A stretch of 64,000 nucleotides of DNA from positions 1 through 64,000 of the forward strand of contig CAIMKZ010000095.1 of assembly GCA_903842065.1 (NCBI GenBank). The letters run 5' to 3'. The DNA is from an uncultured Acidobacteriaceae bacterium. Its GTDB lineage: Bacteria > Acidobacteriota > Terriglobia > Terriglobales > Acidobacteriaceae. The notes below the pieces were generated by a model. The model was not told where the DNA came from. It searched no databases and saw nothing but the letters and a program-made list of their open reading frames with translations. Positions 7,048 through 16,689 of this stretch are shown piece after piece. Made by a program: the position numbers and the translations under genes. Every line of letters starts with the position of its first letter. The stretch's first letter is position 1.

Positions 7048-9651
7048 CTACCCCTTCGCGGGCTCCCGCATCGCATCAAGCGCCAGCTTCAGCTTCCCGG
7101 CCAGACTTTCCTGTGCCTCGGGGGTCAGCTTGGCGCCCTGGTTGCCGGTCAGATAGAAGACGTCGATCGCCCTCTCTCCCTCGGTATCAATCAGCGCGAT
7201 CTTGATGTCGCAGCCCTCGGAGCTGAAGGTCAGCGCGATAGTGCGCAGCAGGCCGGGCAGATCCTGCGCCACTACCTGAAGCAGCGTCGAGTGCGAAGAC
7301 GATTCGGAGTCGAAGTCCAGCCGCGTGGGCACATCCACCTTGAAGTTGCCGGGCTGGTTCATGTGCCGCCGTGCCGCCAGAAGCTGCTCCACCGGAACCT
7401 TCTGCGACACCACATCGCGCACGCTGTCAAGGAAGCGGTCTCCCTCGCTTGGGTTTAGCTCAAGCGTGCGGAAGACATCGGTAAACAGGAACGAGTCCAC
7501 GATAACGCCCGCGTCGTTCGAGTAGGCGCCGGCACGTACGATGTTCATGCCCCAGGCGGCCAGAACTCCCGCCACGTCGGCAAACAGCCGTGCGCGGTCG
7601 CGGGTAATCACGGTCAGGTCGTAGAGCTGGCGGTTCGGCCGCAGATCGAGCTGCACCGGCTCCGCGTCCAGATTAAGCGCCATCTGAAAGTGGCTCTTGA
7701 TCTGCTCCGGCAGCCGCGTCTGAAGGTAGCGGCGCGGAAGTCCTTCGAGGAAGCTGCCCAGCATGTCGTACTGCGTGGCTGGAACCATCGATCGGATGCG
7801 ATTGAGCAGCGTCGGATCGATTGCCGCATGGTAGCGCTTCTCGTCCACCGAGCGGTCCATGAAGTTGGCCGTGGACATGTAGAACTGCCACAGGTTCTCG
7901 GCCTTCCACGGCGTCAGCGCTTCGGGATTCACGGCCTTGATGTCGGCAAACGTCATCAGGGTCATCATCTTCAGCAGTTGCGGATCGCCGATCTTTTCGG
8001 CAAAGTTGCGCACGTTTTCCACGTCGAATATGTCGCGCCGCATGGCCTGAGACATGTCCAGATGCAGCCGGATCAGATTGATGACCGTGTCCCGTTCCTC
8101 GAAGTCGAAGTCCAGCCGAGCCAGGAAGCTGTCGGCCAGTTCCACGCTCTGCTTCTCGTGCTCGCCCGTGCGGCGCGACTTGCCCGTGTCGTGCAGCAGC
8201 AGAGCCAGCAGAAAGAGATCGAGACGGTCGATCTCGGGCAGCAGTTGCGCCAGCCGCTGCTCGTATTCGTGCTCCGGCGTGCGCAGTCCATGCACGTTAT
8301 CGATGGTCAGGAAGGTGTGCTCGTCGACCGTGTAGCGGTGGTAGCTGTCGCGGATCACCAGCGCGTCGATGCCGTGAAACTCCGGAATCAGCATCTCCAG
8401 AATGCCGAGCGCGTGCATCGTCCTCAAGGCATGAGCCGCATGGGGTCCCAGCAGCACTTCTCTCAGCGCATTCCACAGATACGGCCCTTCGGGGATGTGG
8501 ATCGCCAAAACCGGCAGCGCATCGGTCAGCCGGTCTTCGGCGGCCTGCGACAGGCGGTAGCCGTGCGTGGCCATCAGAGAGAAGATGCGCAGAATAGCCG
8601 CGGTGTCGCTGATCTGCGCACCCGGCGTCACGTCGATGCGGCCCTGATCCAGAAGGAACTCGGTTCCGGCGATCGGCGTCCGGCGGCGGCGGAACTGCTT
8701 GTAAAAACTCACCGGAGCGGGCAGATGCTCCATGAGCAAAACCGCGCGGCGGAAGACGATTCGCGCGTGCCGGTAGTAGGTGCGCATCCAGTAGGAGGGA
8801 TCGGCCGAGCCGCGCGTCTCAAGTCCGATCGACAAGGCCGCGGCTTCGTCCTGCGACTGCCAGTCAAGCTTGTTGTCGTCGCGCCCGTGGCGAAAGTGCA
8901 GGAAACATCGCACCGCTGCTAGAAAATCGAAGGCCGCTTCGGCATCGCCGCGCGCGCTCTGGAAGACCGCCGCGCGCTGCCGCGGCCACTCCTTGGTCTC
9001 CTTGAGATGGAACAGGATCGCGAACCACACCGCGAGGCTGTAGTCGCGCAGTCCTCCGGGGCAGTCCTTCAGGTTCGGTTCCAGATGAAAGATGGTGTCG
9101 CCGTACTTGGCATGGCGGCTGCGCGCGATATCGCCCAGCTTCTGCGTGATCGTATTCCACTCGCTCAATACCAGGCCGGGCAGCACGATCTGATTCAGCT
9201 GTTGGTAAAGCGGAAACTGCCCGGCCAGAAAGCGCCGGTCCAGCGTCGCCAGAGTGAACTCGAGATTGTCCGGATCGAAACGCCCGGCTTCCTTCACCGT
9301 ACGCGACTGCGGGCTGGCGCGCAGGCCGATGTCCCACATCCCCTGAATCATCGCCCGCACCGCGTCTTTGTTCTGCACCTCGGTCTTTTCGTCGGCATAC
9401 GCAAACAGTACGTCGATGTCCGAGAAGGGGAACAGATCCTTGCGCCCGTAGCCGCCAAGAGCCATCAGGGCCACGTTCGGGTTGGGCGCTCCGTTGAATG
9501 TTCTGCGCCACAACTCGATCAGAATCCGGTCCACAACTGCCGAGCGGCGGCGGATCGCCGCGGTCCCGTCTCCGGTCCGTTCGCACGTCTGACGCATCAG
9601 CGCCATCTCGCACGTATACTGCTCCCGAAGATCTAAGACCTCAATTGGCAT
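7048..9651 (-). CDS. glnD: [Protein-PII] uridylyltransferase / uridylyl-removing enzyme
   Basis: An 867-residue GlnD, the nitrogen sensor that uridylylates P-II when glutamine is low and removes UMP when it is high. The nucleotidyltransferase loop [18 protein letters not shown] is intact, as is the HD domain ([18 protein letters not shown]). Two C-terminal ACT domains (starting [16 protein letters not shown] and [16 protein letters not shown]) sense glutamine. I chose MPIEVLDL (ATG 9651); the frame extends 24 codons upstream to 9723 but with poor coding character. Both likely targets, the two P-II proteins, lie 4-7 kb away, each with the conserved T-loop Tyr51. Confidence 0.93.
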   Translation of the reverse strand: MPIEVLDLREQYTCEMALMRQTCERTGDGTAAIRRRSAVVDRILIELWRRTFNGAPNPNVALMALGGYGRKDLFPFSDIDVLFAYADEKTEVQNKDAVRAMIQGMWDIGLRASPQSRTVKEAGRFDPDNLEFTLATLDRRFLAGQFPLYQQLNQIVLPGLVLSEWNTITQKLGDIARSRHAKYGDTIFHLEPNLKDCPGGLRDYSLAVWFAILFHLKETKEWPRQRAAVFQSARGDAEAAFDFLAAVRCFLHFRHGRDDNKLDWQSQDEAAALSIGLETRGSADPSYWMRTYYRHARIVFRRAVLLMEHLPAPVSFYKQFRRRRTPIAGTEFLLDQGRIDVTPGAQISDTAAILRIFSLMATHGYRLSQAAEDRLTDALPVLAIHIPEGPYLWNALREVLLGPHAAHALRTMHALGILEMLIPEFHGIDALVIRDSYHRYTVDEHTFLTIDNVHGLRTPEHEYEQRLAQLLPEIDRLDLFLLALLLHDTGKSRRTGEHEKQSVELADSFLARLDFDFEERDTVINLIRLHLDMSQAMRRDIFDVENVRNFAEKIGDPQLLKMMTLMTFADIKAVNPEALTPWKAENLWQFYMSTANFMDRSVDEKRYHAAIDPTLLNRIRSMVPATQYDMLGSFLEGLPRRYLQTRLPEQIKSHFQMALNLDAEPVQLDLRPNRQLYDLTVITRDRARLFADVAGVLAAWGMNIVRAGAYSNDAGVIVDSFLFTDVFRTLELNPSEGDRFLDSVRDVVSQKVPVEQLLAARRHMNQPGNFKVDVPTRLDFDSESSSHSTLLQVVAQDLPGLLRTIALTFSSEGCDIKIALIDTEGERAIDVFYLTGNQGAKLTPEAQESLAGKLKLALDAMREPAKG

Positions 9652-9830
9652 TGTTTTCACTCGGGGTTTGCCCGGCAAGCCGGAGCAAGAAGAAGTTCTT
9701 TTAAGCATAAGCGAATTCCACAAAGATTACATAAATATGTCTTGCGCTGAGAGAAATTTGGCCTAACTCGTTGACCCGCTGAAGTATTCGCTAAGAGATA
9801 TACTGTTTTCTCTCGCTTAGAGGTTCCCGA

Positions 9831-10709
9831 ATGAGCAGCGCACAAGCCCCGGCCCAGCTTCTGATACGCCCGGCACGCCCCGATGACGCCCTGGCCTGCG
9901 GAGCCATCTCCTACCGGGCCTTCAAGGCCATCAATGAGAGCCATGGCTTTCCGCCAGGCTTCTCTGGCCCGGAGCAGCCCGCTAAACTCCTCGCCTCCCT
10001 ATACTCGCACCCCGGTTTTTATTGCATCGTCGCCGAGTCCGAAGGCCGGCCCGTGGGCAGCAGCTACATGGACGAGCGCGCCGCCATCGCGGGCATCGGA
10101 ATGGTCACCGTCGATCCGGAGACTCAGAAGAGTGGCATCGGACGCCGGATGATGCAGTCCTTACTCGACCGCGCGGCCAGGCGGGGTTGCGCGGGGGTTC
10201 GCTTGATACAGGCGGCCTTCAATCTCCGCTCGCTCTCGCTCTATACCAGTCTCGGCTTCGAAGTACGCGAACCGCTGGTCTGCCTCCAGGGCCAGACGCG
10301 GCAGCGCACGCTGCCCGGATGCGTGGTGCGGCCTGCGTCCAACGCGGACGTCGAGGCCTGTAATCTGCTCTGCCTCAAAGTGCACGGCTTTCACAGAGGA
10401 ACGGAACTGGCAGAGGGGATTCAGCGCGAGTCGGCGGTCGTGGTCGAACGCGGAGGCCATGTGACCGGCTACGCCTCCTCACTCGGATGGCACGGCCACT
10501 CCGTCGCCGCAACCAATCTCGACCTTCAGGCGCTCATCGCAAGCGCGGAGTCCTTTCACGGCCCGGGCATTCTATTGCCGGCACGCGATACCGCGCTCTT
10601 CCACTGGGGTCTGGCGCAGGGATTGCGCGCGGTCCTGCCCATGACTCTGATGAGCCAGGGCCTCTACGAAGAGCCCCAGGGCGCATGGACGGCGTCGATC
10701 ATCTTCTGA
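9831..10709 (+). CDS. GNAT-family N-acetyltransferase, tandem-domain
   Basis: A 292-residue protein with an N-terminal GNAT domain. The acetyl-CoA-binding motif A is readable as IGMVTVDPETQKSGIGRRMM, about residues 84-103, followed by the ARRGCAGVRLIQAAFNLRSLSLYTSLGFEV motif-B region. Residues ~165-292 look like a second, degenerate GNAT fold ending in an MTLMSQG loop, as in two-domain acetyltransferases. Cytoplasmic; substrate unknown. AGAGG lies 5-9 bases upstream of the ATG. Divergent from glnD, with a 179-base shared upstream region. Confidence 0.85.
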   Translation: MSSAQAPAQLLIRPARPDDALACGAISYRAFKAINESHGFPPGFSGPEQPAKLLASLYSHPGFYCIVAESEGRPVGSSYMDERAAIAGIGMVTVDPETQKSGIGRRMMQSLLDRAARRGCAGVRLIQAAFNLRSLSLYTSLGFEVREPLVCLQGQTRQRTLPGCVVRPASNADVEACNLLCLKVHGFHRGTELAEGIQRESAVVVERGGHVTGYASSLGWHGHSVAATNLDLQALIASAESFHGPGILLPARDTALFHWGLAQGLRAVLPMTLMSQGLYEEPQGAWTASIIF

Positions 10710-10964
10710 CGAACCCCGGCACGGATCTCCATTCGGAGTTACGATAGTCAGCGTTCGGTTGTACGTCATTTTTTGAACCGTTCAACAGCCGCCGAGCATC
10801 CATCAAGTACAGCATGCTGCGATCCTTTTCGGTAAACGCCCTTCTATGGCACACCACGATCCTGGCACAGGCTTCGAGTTTTTCACTGCGTTACTGCGAG
10901 TTGGGTTCGCGCGTGCCTTCGCATAGCGAACCGAAAGATCAACCACCACCAGCAAGGAGCCAAA

Positions 10965-11501
10965 ATGCTTACCGTCGGAGACAAGTTTCCCCTCTTTGAA
11001 GTAGCCGCGACAGTCGATACCAACCTCAAGAGTGCATTCGCCAACATCTCGAACGAGAGCTTCCCGGGCAAGTGGAAGGTCTACTTCTTCTGGCCCAAGG
11101 ACTTCACCTTCGTCTGCCCCACTGAGATATCCGCCTTCGGCGACCTGAACAAGGAGTTCGAGGCCCGCAACACCCAGGTCCTCGGCGGCTCCACCGACTC
11201 AGAGTTCGTCCACCTGGCCTGGCGCGAGCATCACCCCGCCCTCAAGCACCTGCCCTTCCCCATGCTCGCCGACCTCAAGCATGAGCTGTCGCATGCTCTC
11301 GGCATCCTGCATCCCAAGGCCGGTGTCTGCCTGCGCGCCACCTTCATCGTCGACCCCGAGGGCATCATCCGCCACGTCTCGGTCAACGATCTGGGCGTGG
11401 GCCGCAACCCCAAGGAAGTCCTCCGCCTCCTCGACGCCTTCCAGACCGGTGGCCTCACCCCCTGCAACTGGCAGAAGGGCGAAGACACCCTGAAGGTATA
11501 A
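10965..11501 (+). CDS. ahpC: Peroxiredoxin AhpC (AhpD-dependent type)
   Basis: A 178-residue 2-Cys peroxiredoxin that reduces hydrogen peroxide and organic hydroperoxides. The peroxidatic Cys51 is in FTFVCPTEI and a resolving Cys167 in TPCNWQKG. The FFWPKDFTFVCPTEI and PFPMLADLKHELS blocks resemble the actinobacterial AhpC that is recycled by AhpD rather than AhpF; neither ahpD nor an oxyR-like gene is adjacent. AAGGAG sits 8 bases upstream of the ATG. Monocistronic, closed by the terminator at 11519-11555. Confidence 0.92.
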   Translation: MLTVGDKFPLFEVAATVDTNLKSAFANISNESFPGKWKVYFFWPKDFTFVCPTEISAFGDLNKEFEARNTQVLGGSTDSEFVHLAWREHHPALKHLPFPMLADLKHELSHALGILHPKAGVCLRATFIVDPEGIIRHVSVNDLGVGRNPKEVLRLLDAFQTGGLTPCNWQKGEDTLKV

Positions 11502-11518
11502 CTCTCCCGCAAATACAA

Positions 11519-11562
11519 AAAGGGCAGGCGAACCAACACGGTTCGCCTGCCCTTTCTCTTTA
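11519..11562 (+). terminator. Rho-independent terminator after ahpC
   Basis: Sixteen-base perfect arms (AAAGGGCAGGCGAACC, 11519-11534; complement 11540-11555), a 5-base loop, and a pyrimidine-rich TTTCTCTTT tail, starting 18 bases past the ahpC stop. Confidence 0.9.
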
Positions 11563-11607
11563 GGCATGTAGACAACATCACGGGAAGCCGATTCAACCAA
11601 TAATTCT

Positions 11608-11644
11608 GGATGCCCCAGGTCTCGCTTTTGAGACCTGGGAAAGC
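11608..11644 (+). repeat. GGTGCCCC hairpin repeat, copy B
   Basis: Core GATGCCCC with arms CCCAGGTCTC / GAGACCTGGG and the AAAGC tail, between convergent ahpC and the GH28 gene. Confidence 0.85.
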
Positions 11645-11675
11645 AAAGACATAACCGTCTTACCCCTGAAAATCG

Positions 11676-13043
11676 TTACTCGGGAAACGCCACGAACTTC
11701 TCCGCACAAGAAACCGGGCTGCCCGGCGCCGTCTTCCCCGCCACAGTCGAATCCGTACCCGCTGGTAACTCCAGATTCGTCGCCGCTTGCTTCAGGTCCG
11801 CGTGGTTCAGAACATAACTGTACTTCCCGTCGTCCGTGATCGCCACGCCGTTCAACTGCGCCTCGATCCGGTGCTCCCGGTCGTAGCCGTTGAAGGTAAC
11901 CTTGCCGCCGCCGCTGATCCGCACATTCGCCAGCACAATATTTTTCATCGTGGGCATCAGACTGCCGGTAACCGGACCCGCATCGCCATATGCCGTATCG
12001 AGCGTGATCGGATTCGGCGAGTTGCGTACACACACATCTTCGTAGACAACGTCCTCTGTCAGCCCGCCTCGCGAGCCGTTGGACTTGATGCGGATGCCGT
12101 TGTCCGGTCCGTCGAGCGAGAGATCCGTCACGCGGATGTGGCTCACGCCGCCGTTGGTCTCGCTGCCGATCGACATGCCATGGCCGTAGTAGAAGCGATC
12201 GTGGCTGATAGTCATGTTCACCGCGCCGCCCGGTCCACCCTTGATGGCCACATCGTCGTCTCCGGTGCGAATGTAGCTGCGCGTGATCGTAACGTTCCTG
12301 GCGCCGTTGCCCGGATCGATGCCGTCGGTGTTCCGCGCGCCGCGCTTGGGTGTATCGATGCGGATGCCCCACACCGTCAAGCCGTCGCCGCGGTTAAAGA
12401 CCACGTGGAAATTGGCCGAGTTGCGCAGCCGGATACGGTACAGCGTGATGTTGTTCGAGTCGTTTGAGACGATCAGCCGAGGCACCTGCTGGCGCCCGCC
12501 CTTGCGGGCCTGTTCGGCCAGATCCCACCACGAGAACTCCGCGCCGAGGATCTTATCGCCGCCTCGCCCATCGATCGTTCCATCGCCCATGATCGCCGCG
12601 CCTGAGGCGTGGTCGAAAGCGATCAGCGGCTTACAGCCCTCGGGAGCTTCGTTCACCACGCCGCAGCTGCCGGCGCTGCGGGCGTAAAGCGTCGCGTCGC
12701 GCGAGGCATAGAGCGTAACGCCGCGGTCCAGAATCAACGCCACTTCGGACTTCATCGTTAGCGGGCCGGTGAGGAAGGCGTCGTTCTGCTCGTTGATATG
12801 CAGCCGCACCGCGCGGCCCTTGCCGCATTTGTCGATAGCCTTCTGAATCCGAGCGGTATCCAGCTTGCGCTCGTCCGCGGCGGCCAGCGCGTGGCCATTG
12901 GAGTGCAGCTGCGCGTCAACTGTCGTGCAGAGCGGAGGGAAAAACGGCTCAACTACAATACGCGCGTCCTGTGCCGCCAACCGCGACACAACCAGAACGG
13001 CAAACAGAAAACCGGTCAATAAGCTTCTCATACGCTGTTTCAT
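11676..13043 (-). CDS. Glycoside hydrolase family 28 (polygalacturonase-like), secreted
   Basis: A 455-residue right-handed beta-helix enzyme. Residues 1-24 form a signal peptide (ending RLAAQ), so it is exported. The GH28 catalytic signatures are present in order: NTDGID (Asp acid), GDDDVAIK (paired Asp), GHGMSIGS (His) and a late RIKS basic motif. The likely reaction is hydrolysis of alpha-1,4-galacturonan in pectin; exo- or endo-mode cannot be told. The ATG at 13043 has GGGGAAA upstream; the frame opens at 13085 but adds residues before the signal peptide. No pectin cluster is around it, and it lies beyond the hairpin that ends the amt-glnK unit. Confidence 0.9.
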   Translation of the reverse strand: MKQRMRSLLTGFLFAVLVVSRLAAQDARIVVEPFFPPLCTTVDAQLHSNGHALAAADERKLDTARIQKAIDKCGKGRAVRLHINEQNDAFLTGPLTMKSEVALILDRGVTLYASRDATLYARSAGSCGVVNEAPEGCKPLIAFDHASGAAIMGDGTIDGRGGDKILGAEFSWWDLAEQARKGGRQQVPRLIVSNDSNNITLYRIRLRNSANFHVVFNRGDGLTVWGIRIDTPKRGARNTDGIDPGNGARNVTITRSYIRTGDDDVAIKGGPGGAVNMTISHDRFYYGHGMSIGSETNGGVSHIRVTDLSLDGPDNGIRIKSNGSRGGLTEDVVYEDVCVRNSPNPITLDTAYGDAGPVTGSLMPTMKNIVLANVRISGGGKVTFNGYDREHRIEAQLNGVAITDDGKYSYVLNHADLKQAATNLELPAGTDSTVAGKTAPGSPVSCAEKFVAFPE

Positions 13044-13091
13044 TATATTTCCCCGGGATTCGCCTGCCGGAACTCCGCGCGCCAAATGTAA

Positions 13092-13127
13092 CGGGCCTCC
13101 GAGGGCTTTGCTGCCCTCGGAGGCCCG
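13092..13127 (-). terminator. Hairpin terminator after glnK (copy 1)
   Basis: Fifteen-base perfect arms (CGGGCCTCCGAGGGC 13092-13106; complement 13113-13127) around a 6-base loop, between glnK and the GH28 gene. The T tract is weak, but the stem is long and very GC-rich. Confidence 0.75.
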
Positions 13128-13216
13128 AAAATCGTCTACATCCCGGCTACATGAAGTATGGCCACAGCCACCCGCAGTAGCAAAATAAACTAACAGCTAA
13201 TAGCTAACAGCTGGTT

Positions 13217-13627
<411 letters not shown>

Positions 13628-13697
13628 CTATGAAAGTTTGAGGAGCACCAAACACGTTACTTGGACTCCAGTGGCGACCATCCGTGAGCACTTCCGC

Positions 13698-15110
13698 CTA
13701 ATCGAGCGTATAGCCTTCCTCGCCGTGCTGCGAAAGATCGAGTCCCGTGATCTCGTCCTCGCGCGACACGCGCAGGCCAACGGTCTTATCGACGATAAAC
13801 AGCAGCACAAGTGTGCCCACAATCGAGAGGCCCCATGCGATGCCGACACCGATCGCCTGGCGGCCAAGCTGCGCCCAGTGGCCTTCGATCGCGCCCGTCG
13901 GCACACCCTTGCCGAAGATCGGGTTGATCACTGACGTGGCCAGAATGCCGGTCAGCAGCGCGCCCAGTGTTCCACCCGCGCCGTGAACGCCGAAGGCGTC
14001 CAGCGAGTCGTCGTAGCCGAACAGGTTCTTCACCTTGAAGACCATGAACGAGCAGACGAAGCCCGCCAGCAGGCCGATCAACAGCGCCGACATGGGCTGC
14101 ACGAAGCCCGAGGCCGGCGTAATGGCCACCAGGCCGGCCACCGCGCCCGAGATCGCGCCCAGAGCCGTCGGTTTGCCGTTGTGGAACCATTCAAAGATCG
14201 TCCAGCCCAGAGCCGCCGTGGCGGTAGCAAAGTGCGTGTTCACAAACGCGCTGGTTGCCAGCCCGTTGGCCGCCAGTGCCGATCCGGCGTTGAAGCCGAA
14301 CCAGCCCACCCACAGCAGGCAGGCGCCGATGAAGCTCAGAACAAGAGAGTGCGGCGGCATCGCCGTCTGCGGATAGCCAACGCGCTTGCCCATGTAGAGA
14401 GCGCAGACCAGAGCCGAGACGCCGCTGGTAATGTGAACGACCGTGCCGCCGGCAAAGTCCAGGCTGGGAACCTGTGTGCCCAGCGCGTTCAGCAGGCCGC
14501 CCACGCCCCACACCATGTGCGCCATCGGGCTGTAGACCACGATCGACCACAGCGAAAGAAAGATCGCCATCGCGCTGAACTTCATGCGCTCGGCGAACGC
14601 TCCGCAGATCAAGGCCGGCGTGATGATGGCGAACATCAGCTGGTAGACCATAAACGTCTGCTCGGGGATGGTCGCCGCATAGTCGGCATTCGGCGTCAGC
14701 CCTACCCCGCGCAGAAACAGGTGCTCGAAGCCGCCGATGAATGAATTGCCGTGTCCAAAGGCCAGCGAGTAACCCACGATGGCCCAGATGATCGTAACCA
14801 TCACCATCATCGCAAAGCTCTGCATCATCGTGGCCAGGATGTTCTTCTTGCGGACCAGGCCGCCGTAGAACAACGCCAGGCCAGGGCCGGTCATCAGCAG
14901 CACCAGCGCCGAGCAGATCAGCATCCAGCCGTTATCCCCAGCCGACTGCGCGCTGGCGGTTGCGGCCTGCGCATCCTTTACCGCCTGCTCCAGCGCGGCT
15001 ATGCGCGTCTGAGTATCGGTGGCACCAGCGGCTGCTTGTGCCATGCTGATGGCCGGAAATGCAAAGAGAGCGGCTGCAATGAGCGTAAGGTAGGATCTAC
15101 TACGAACCAT
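13698..15110 (-). CDS. amt: Ammonium transporter, copy 1
   Basis: A 470-residue Amt/MEP/Rh channel with a cleavable N-terminal signal (MVRSRSYLTLIAAALFAFPAI, cleavage near SMAQAA), a short soluble stretch, then about 11 membrane helices. Family signatures include GPGLALFYGGLVRKKN, DFAGGTVVHITSG, WVGWFGFNAGSALAANG and DDSLDAFGVHGAGGTLGALLTG, which contain the pore His pair and phenylalanine gate region. The ATG at 15110 follows GGGAGATC; three further upstream codons were excluded. It is paired with glnK at 13217. A 165-174 base upstream element is shared with copy 2. Confidence 0.95.
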   Translation of the reverse strand: MVRSRSYLTLIAAALFAFPAISMAQAAAGATDTQTRIAALEQAVKDAQAATASAQSAGDNGWMLICSALVLLMTGPGLALFYGGLVRKKNILATMMQSFAMMVMVTIIWAIVGYSLAFGHGNSFIGGFEHLFLRGVGLTPNADYAATIPEQTFMVYQLMFAIITPALICGAFAERMKFSAMAIFLSLWSIVVYSPMAHMVWGVGGLLNALGTQVPSLDFAGGTVVHITSGVSALVCALYMGKRVGYPQTAMPPHSLVLSFIGACLLWVGWFGFNAGSALAANGLATSAFVNTHFATATAALGWTIFEWFHNGKPTALGAISGAVAGLVAITPASGFVQPMSALLIGLLAGFVCSFMVFKVKNLFGYDDSLDAFGVHGAGGTLGALLTGILATSVINPIFGKGVPTGAIEGHWAQLGRQAIGVGIAWGLSIVGTLVLLFIVDKTVGLRVSREDEITGLDLSQHGEEGYTLD

Positions 15111-15272
15111 TTGTGTTGATCTCCCAGACAAATTGGCACAAGAAAGCCCATCGACCTGCGGCTCCGGACAGCACCGCTCCCCGCGCGGCTGATCTGAAGC
15201 CGTACGGGGTCAAAGCTCGATGGGATCGGCTCGCGCCAGCCCTATCAAAGGCTTATCTGAAATATGTCATGC

Positions 15273-15294
15273 GCCGCATAAGGACCGTATGAGG
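15273..15294 (-). promoter_or_regulatory. Direct-repeat element upstream of amt copy 1
   Basis: On the minus strand, CCTCATACGGT is followed directly by CCTTATGCGGC, an 11-base direct repeat. The core TCCTTATGCG recurs upstream of amt copy 2 at 18168-18177. A shared activator or response-regulator site is inferred. Confidence 0.35.
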
Positions 15295-15329
15295 AAACGC
15301 GAAAGACCGTTAAGCCCGCCAGAGCCGCT

Positions 15330-16079
15330 TCAGGATGCGCCCAGCGCCTTGGTCCTGACCTCGAACGACAGCCCATAATCGACACGGTAAGGTACCCGCA
15401 CCATTCCGCCGCCCGCGCTGTAGACCCACACGCCCGTGCGCGCCTTGCGCTTCCATACAACCTCATAAACGACAGCCGAACTGGCTCCGGCGGAAAATGT
15501 AAGCGTCTGGCTCTCGGTGAACTTTGCGCCGATCTTCTGCCCGGTGTGATGCGATACCTGGGCCTCGATCTCGCCCTTGATCGCCGACATCACGTCCAGG
15601 CTCACCTTGCCGCCGAGACTGTTGCCGCTATCTACGCTCAGTTCGTTCGTCGCCTCTCGCGATACGGTGCGTGCCGTTGTGAACGTCTGGTTCCCGTAGC
15701 GGTTGTCGATCGGGTATTCCTCGGTCCCCACGACATCTTCCCACTCGCGCACCTCTGTCTCTTCGACGAACTGCAGCGCGGACGGTGCCGGCCGCGGCGT
15801 GGAGGCAATCTGAGTCGCGCCACTGGCAGCTAGTTCCCGGCCGTCCATAGCCAGCACCAGCTTGCCTATCATGCCAAAGCCGCTCTGCCGGATTACAAAC
15901 ATGTGGCCGCTGCGCTGAAATGTGGTGAGTATCTGGCCAAGCAGCGCGGGGATGCGCGTCTCTTCGATGACTGATCCGTCCCAGATGACCTTCAGTTTGA
16001 AGGTCAGCATTCCGGTCAGGATCTCAGCGCTGACGGTATGGGGGCCGTCTTCGAGTTGAACACTCCAGTTGCCGTTCAT
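15330..16079 (-). CDS. FAIM-like beta-sandwich protein with C-terminal beta-rich domain
   Basis: A 249-residue protein without signal peptide or membrane helix. Residues ~1-85 (NWSVQLEDGPHTVSAE, VIWDGSVIEETR, GHMFVIRQSGFGMIGKLVLAMDGREL) resemble the Fas-apoptosis-inhibitory-molecule (FAIM1) beta fold. Residues ~110-249 alternate polar and hydrophobic residues (SQTLTFSAGASSAVVYEVVW), reminiscent of long amphipathic beta-strand domains; function unknown. The ATG at 16079 is preferred because GGAG lies 5 bases upstream. It sits between glnK copy 2 and amt copy 1, all on the minus strand, suggesting a link to nitrogen control, but it could be an unrelated insertion between two duplicated pairs. 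Confidence 0.6.
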   Translation of the reverse strand: MNGNWSVQLEDGPHTVSAEILTGMLTFKLKVIWDGSVIEETRIPALLGQILTTFQRSGHMFVIRQSGFGMIGKLVLAMDGRELAASGATQIASTPRPAPSALQFVEETEVREWEDVVGTEEYPIDNRYGNQTFTTARTVSREATNELSVDSGNSLGGKVSLDVMSAIKGEIEAQVSHHTGQKIGAKFTESQTLTFSAGASSAVVYEVVWKRKARTGVWVYSAGGGMVRVPYRVDYGLSFEVRTKALGAS

Positions 16080-16236
16080 CGCCGCTCCGTAACTTGCCGC
16101 GATTATACTGCACGAAAACTGGCACCACTCGAACCACTTACAACTGCAAGGATGTACGTTGTGGCGCCATGCTCGCTTCAGCCGGACCGGACACACACAC
16201 AACGCCCGGCCACTGGATTTGTCTGGCCCGGGTCCA

Positions 16237-16259
16237 ACCCGGCGCGCTTCACGCCGGGT
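16237..16259 (-). terminator. Hairpin after glnK copy 2
   Basis: Arms ACCCGGCG (16237-16244) and CGCCGGGT (16252-16259) about 20 bases past the stop of glnK copy 2. The T tract is poor, so this may be an attenuating hairpin rather than a full terminator. Confidence 0.45.
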
Positions 16260-16277
16260 CGTATTCCGAGCTTCGTA

Positions 16278-16616
16278 TTAGAGCGCCGTCTCGCCCCGCT
16301 CGTCGTTGCGGATGCGGATCGCCTCATCCACGCGGCTGACGAATATCTTGCCGTCGCCGATGTGGCCCGTACGCGCCGCGCCAAGTATCGCCTGGATGGC
16401 CTTGTCCTTCATCTCGTCCACCAGCACGATCTCCAGCTTCGTCTTCGGAATCAGGTCGATCGTGTACTCCCGGCCGCGATAGAACTCCGTGTGACCCTTC
16501 TGACGGCCGTGTCCGCGCGCCTCCAGAATCGTGATGCCGTCGATGCCCGCCTCGATCAGCGCTTGCTTTACCGCATCCAGCTTCGATGGCTGAATCACTG
16601 CTTCTACCTTAACCAT
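16278..16616 (-). CDS. glnK: P-II nitrogen regulatory protein, copy 2
   Basis: A 112-residue P-II protein with Tyr51 in the T-loop (RGREYTIDLIPK) and the C-terminal [16 protein letters not shown] block intact. AAAGGG lies 6 bases upstream of the ATG. It follows amt copy 2 by 73 bases and is a close paralogue of the protein at 13217-13555. The T-loop is conserved, so GlnD should modify both. The main differences fall in the central [20 protein letters not shown] region of copy 1 (here IPKTKLEIVLVDEMKDKAIQ). Confidence 0.95.
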   Translation of the reverse strand: MVKVEAVIQPSKLDAVKQALIEAGIDGITILEARGHGRQKGHTEFYRGREYTIDLIPKTKLEIVLVDEMKDKAIQAILGAARTGHIGDGKIFVSRVDEAIRIRNDERGETAL

Positions 16617-16689
16617 GATGGATTCCCTTTATTCCTGATGTCTCGGCGGAGCCGCTCCTGTTGCAAGCCGCCCCTCGAAGACTGTTGGC

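Noticed and set aside
9770..9830. Sigma-70 promoter TTGACC / TATACT before the GNAT gene
   Set aside because: The spacer is 22 bases, too long for a normal promoter.
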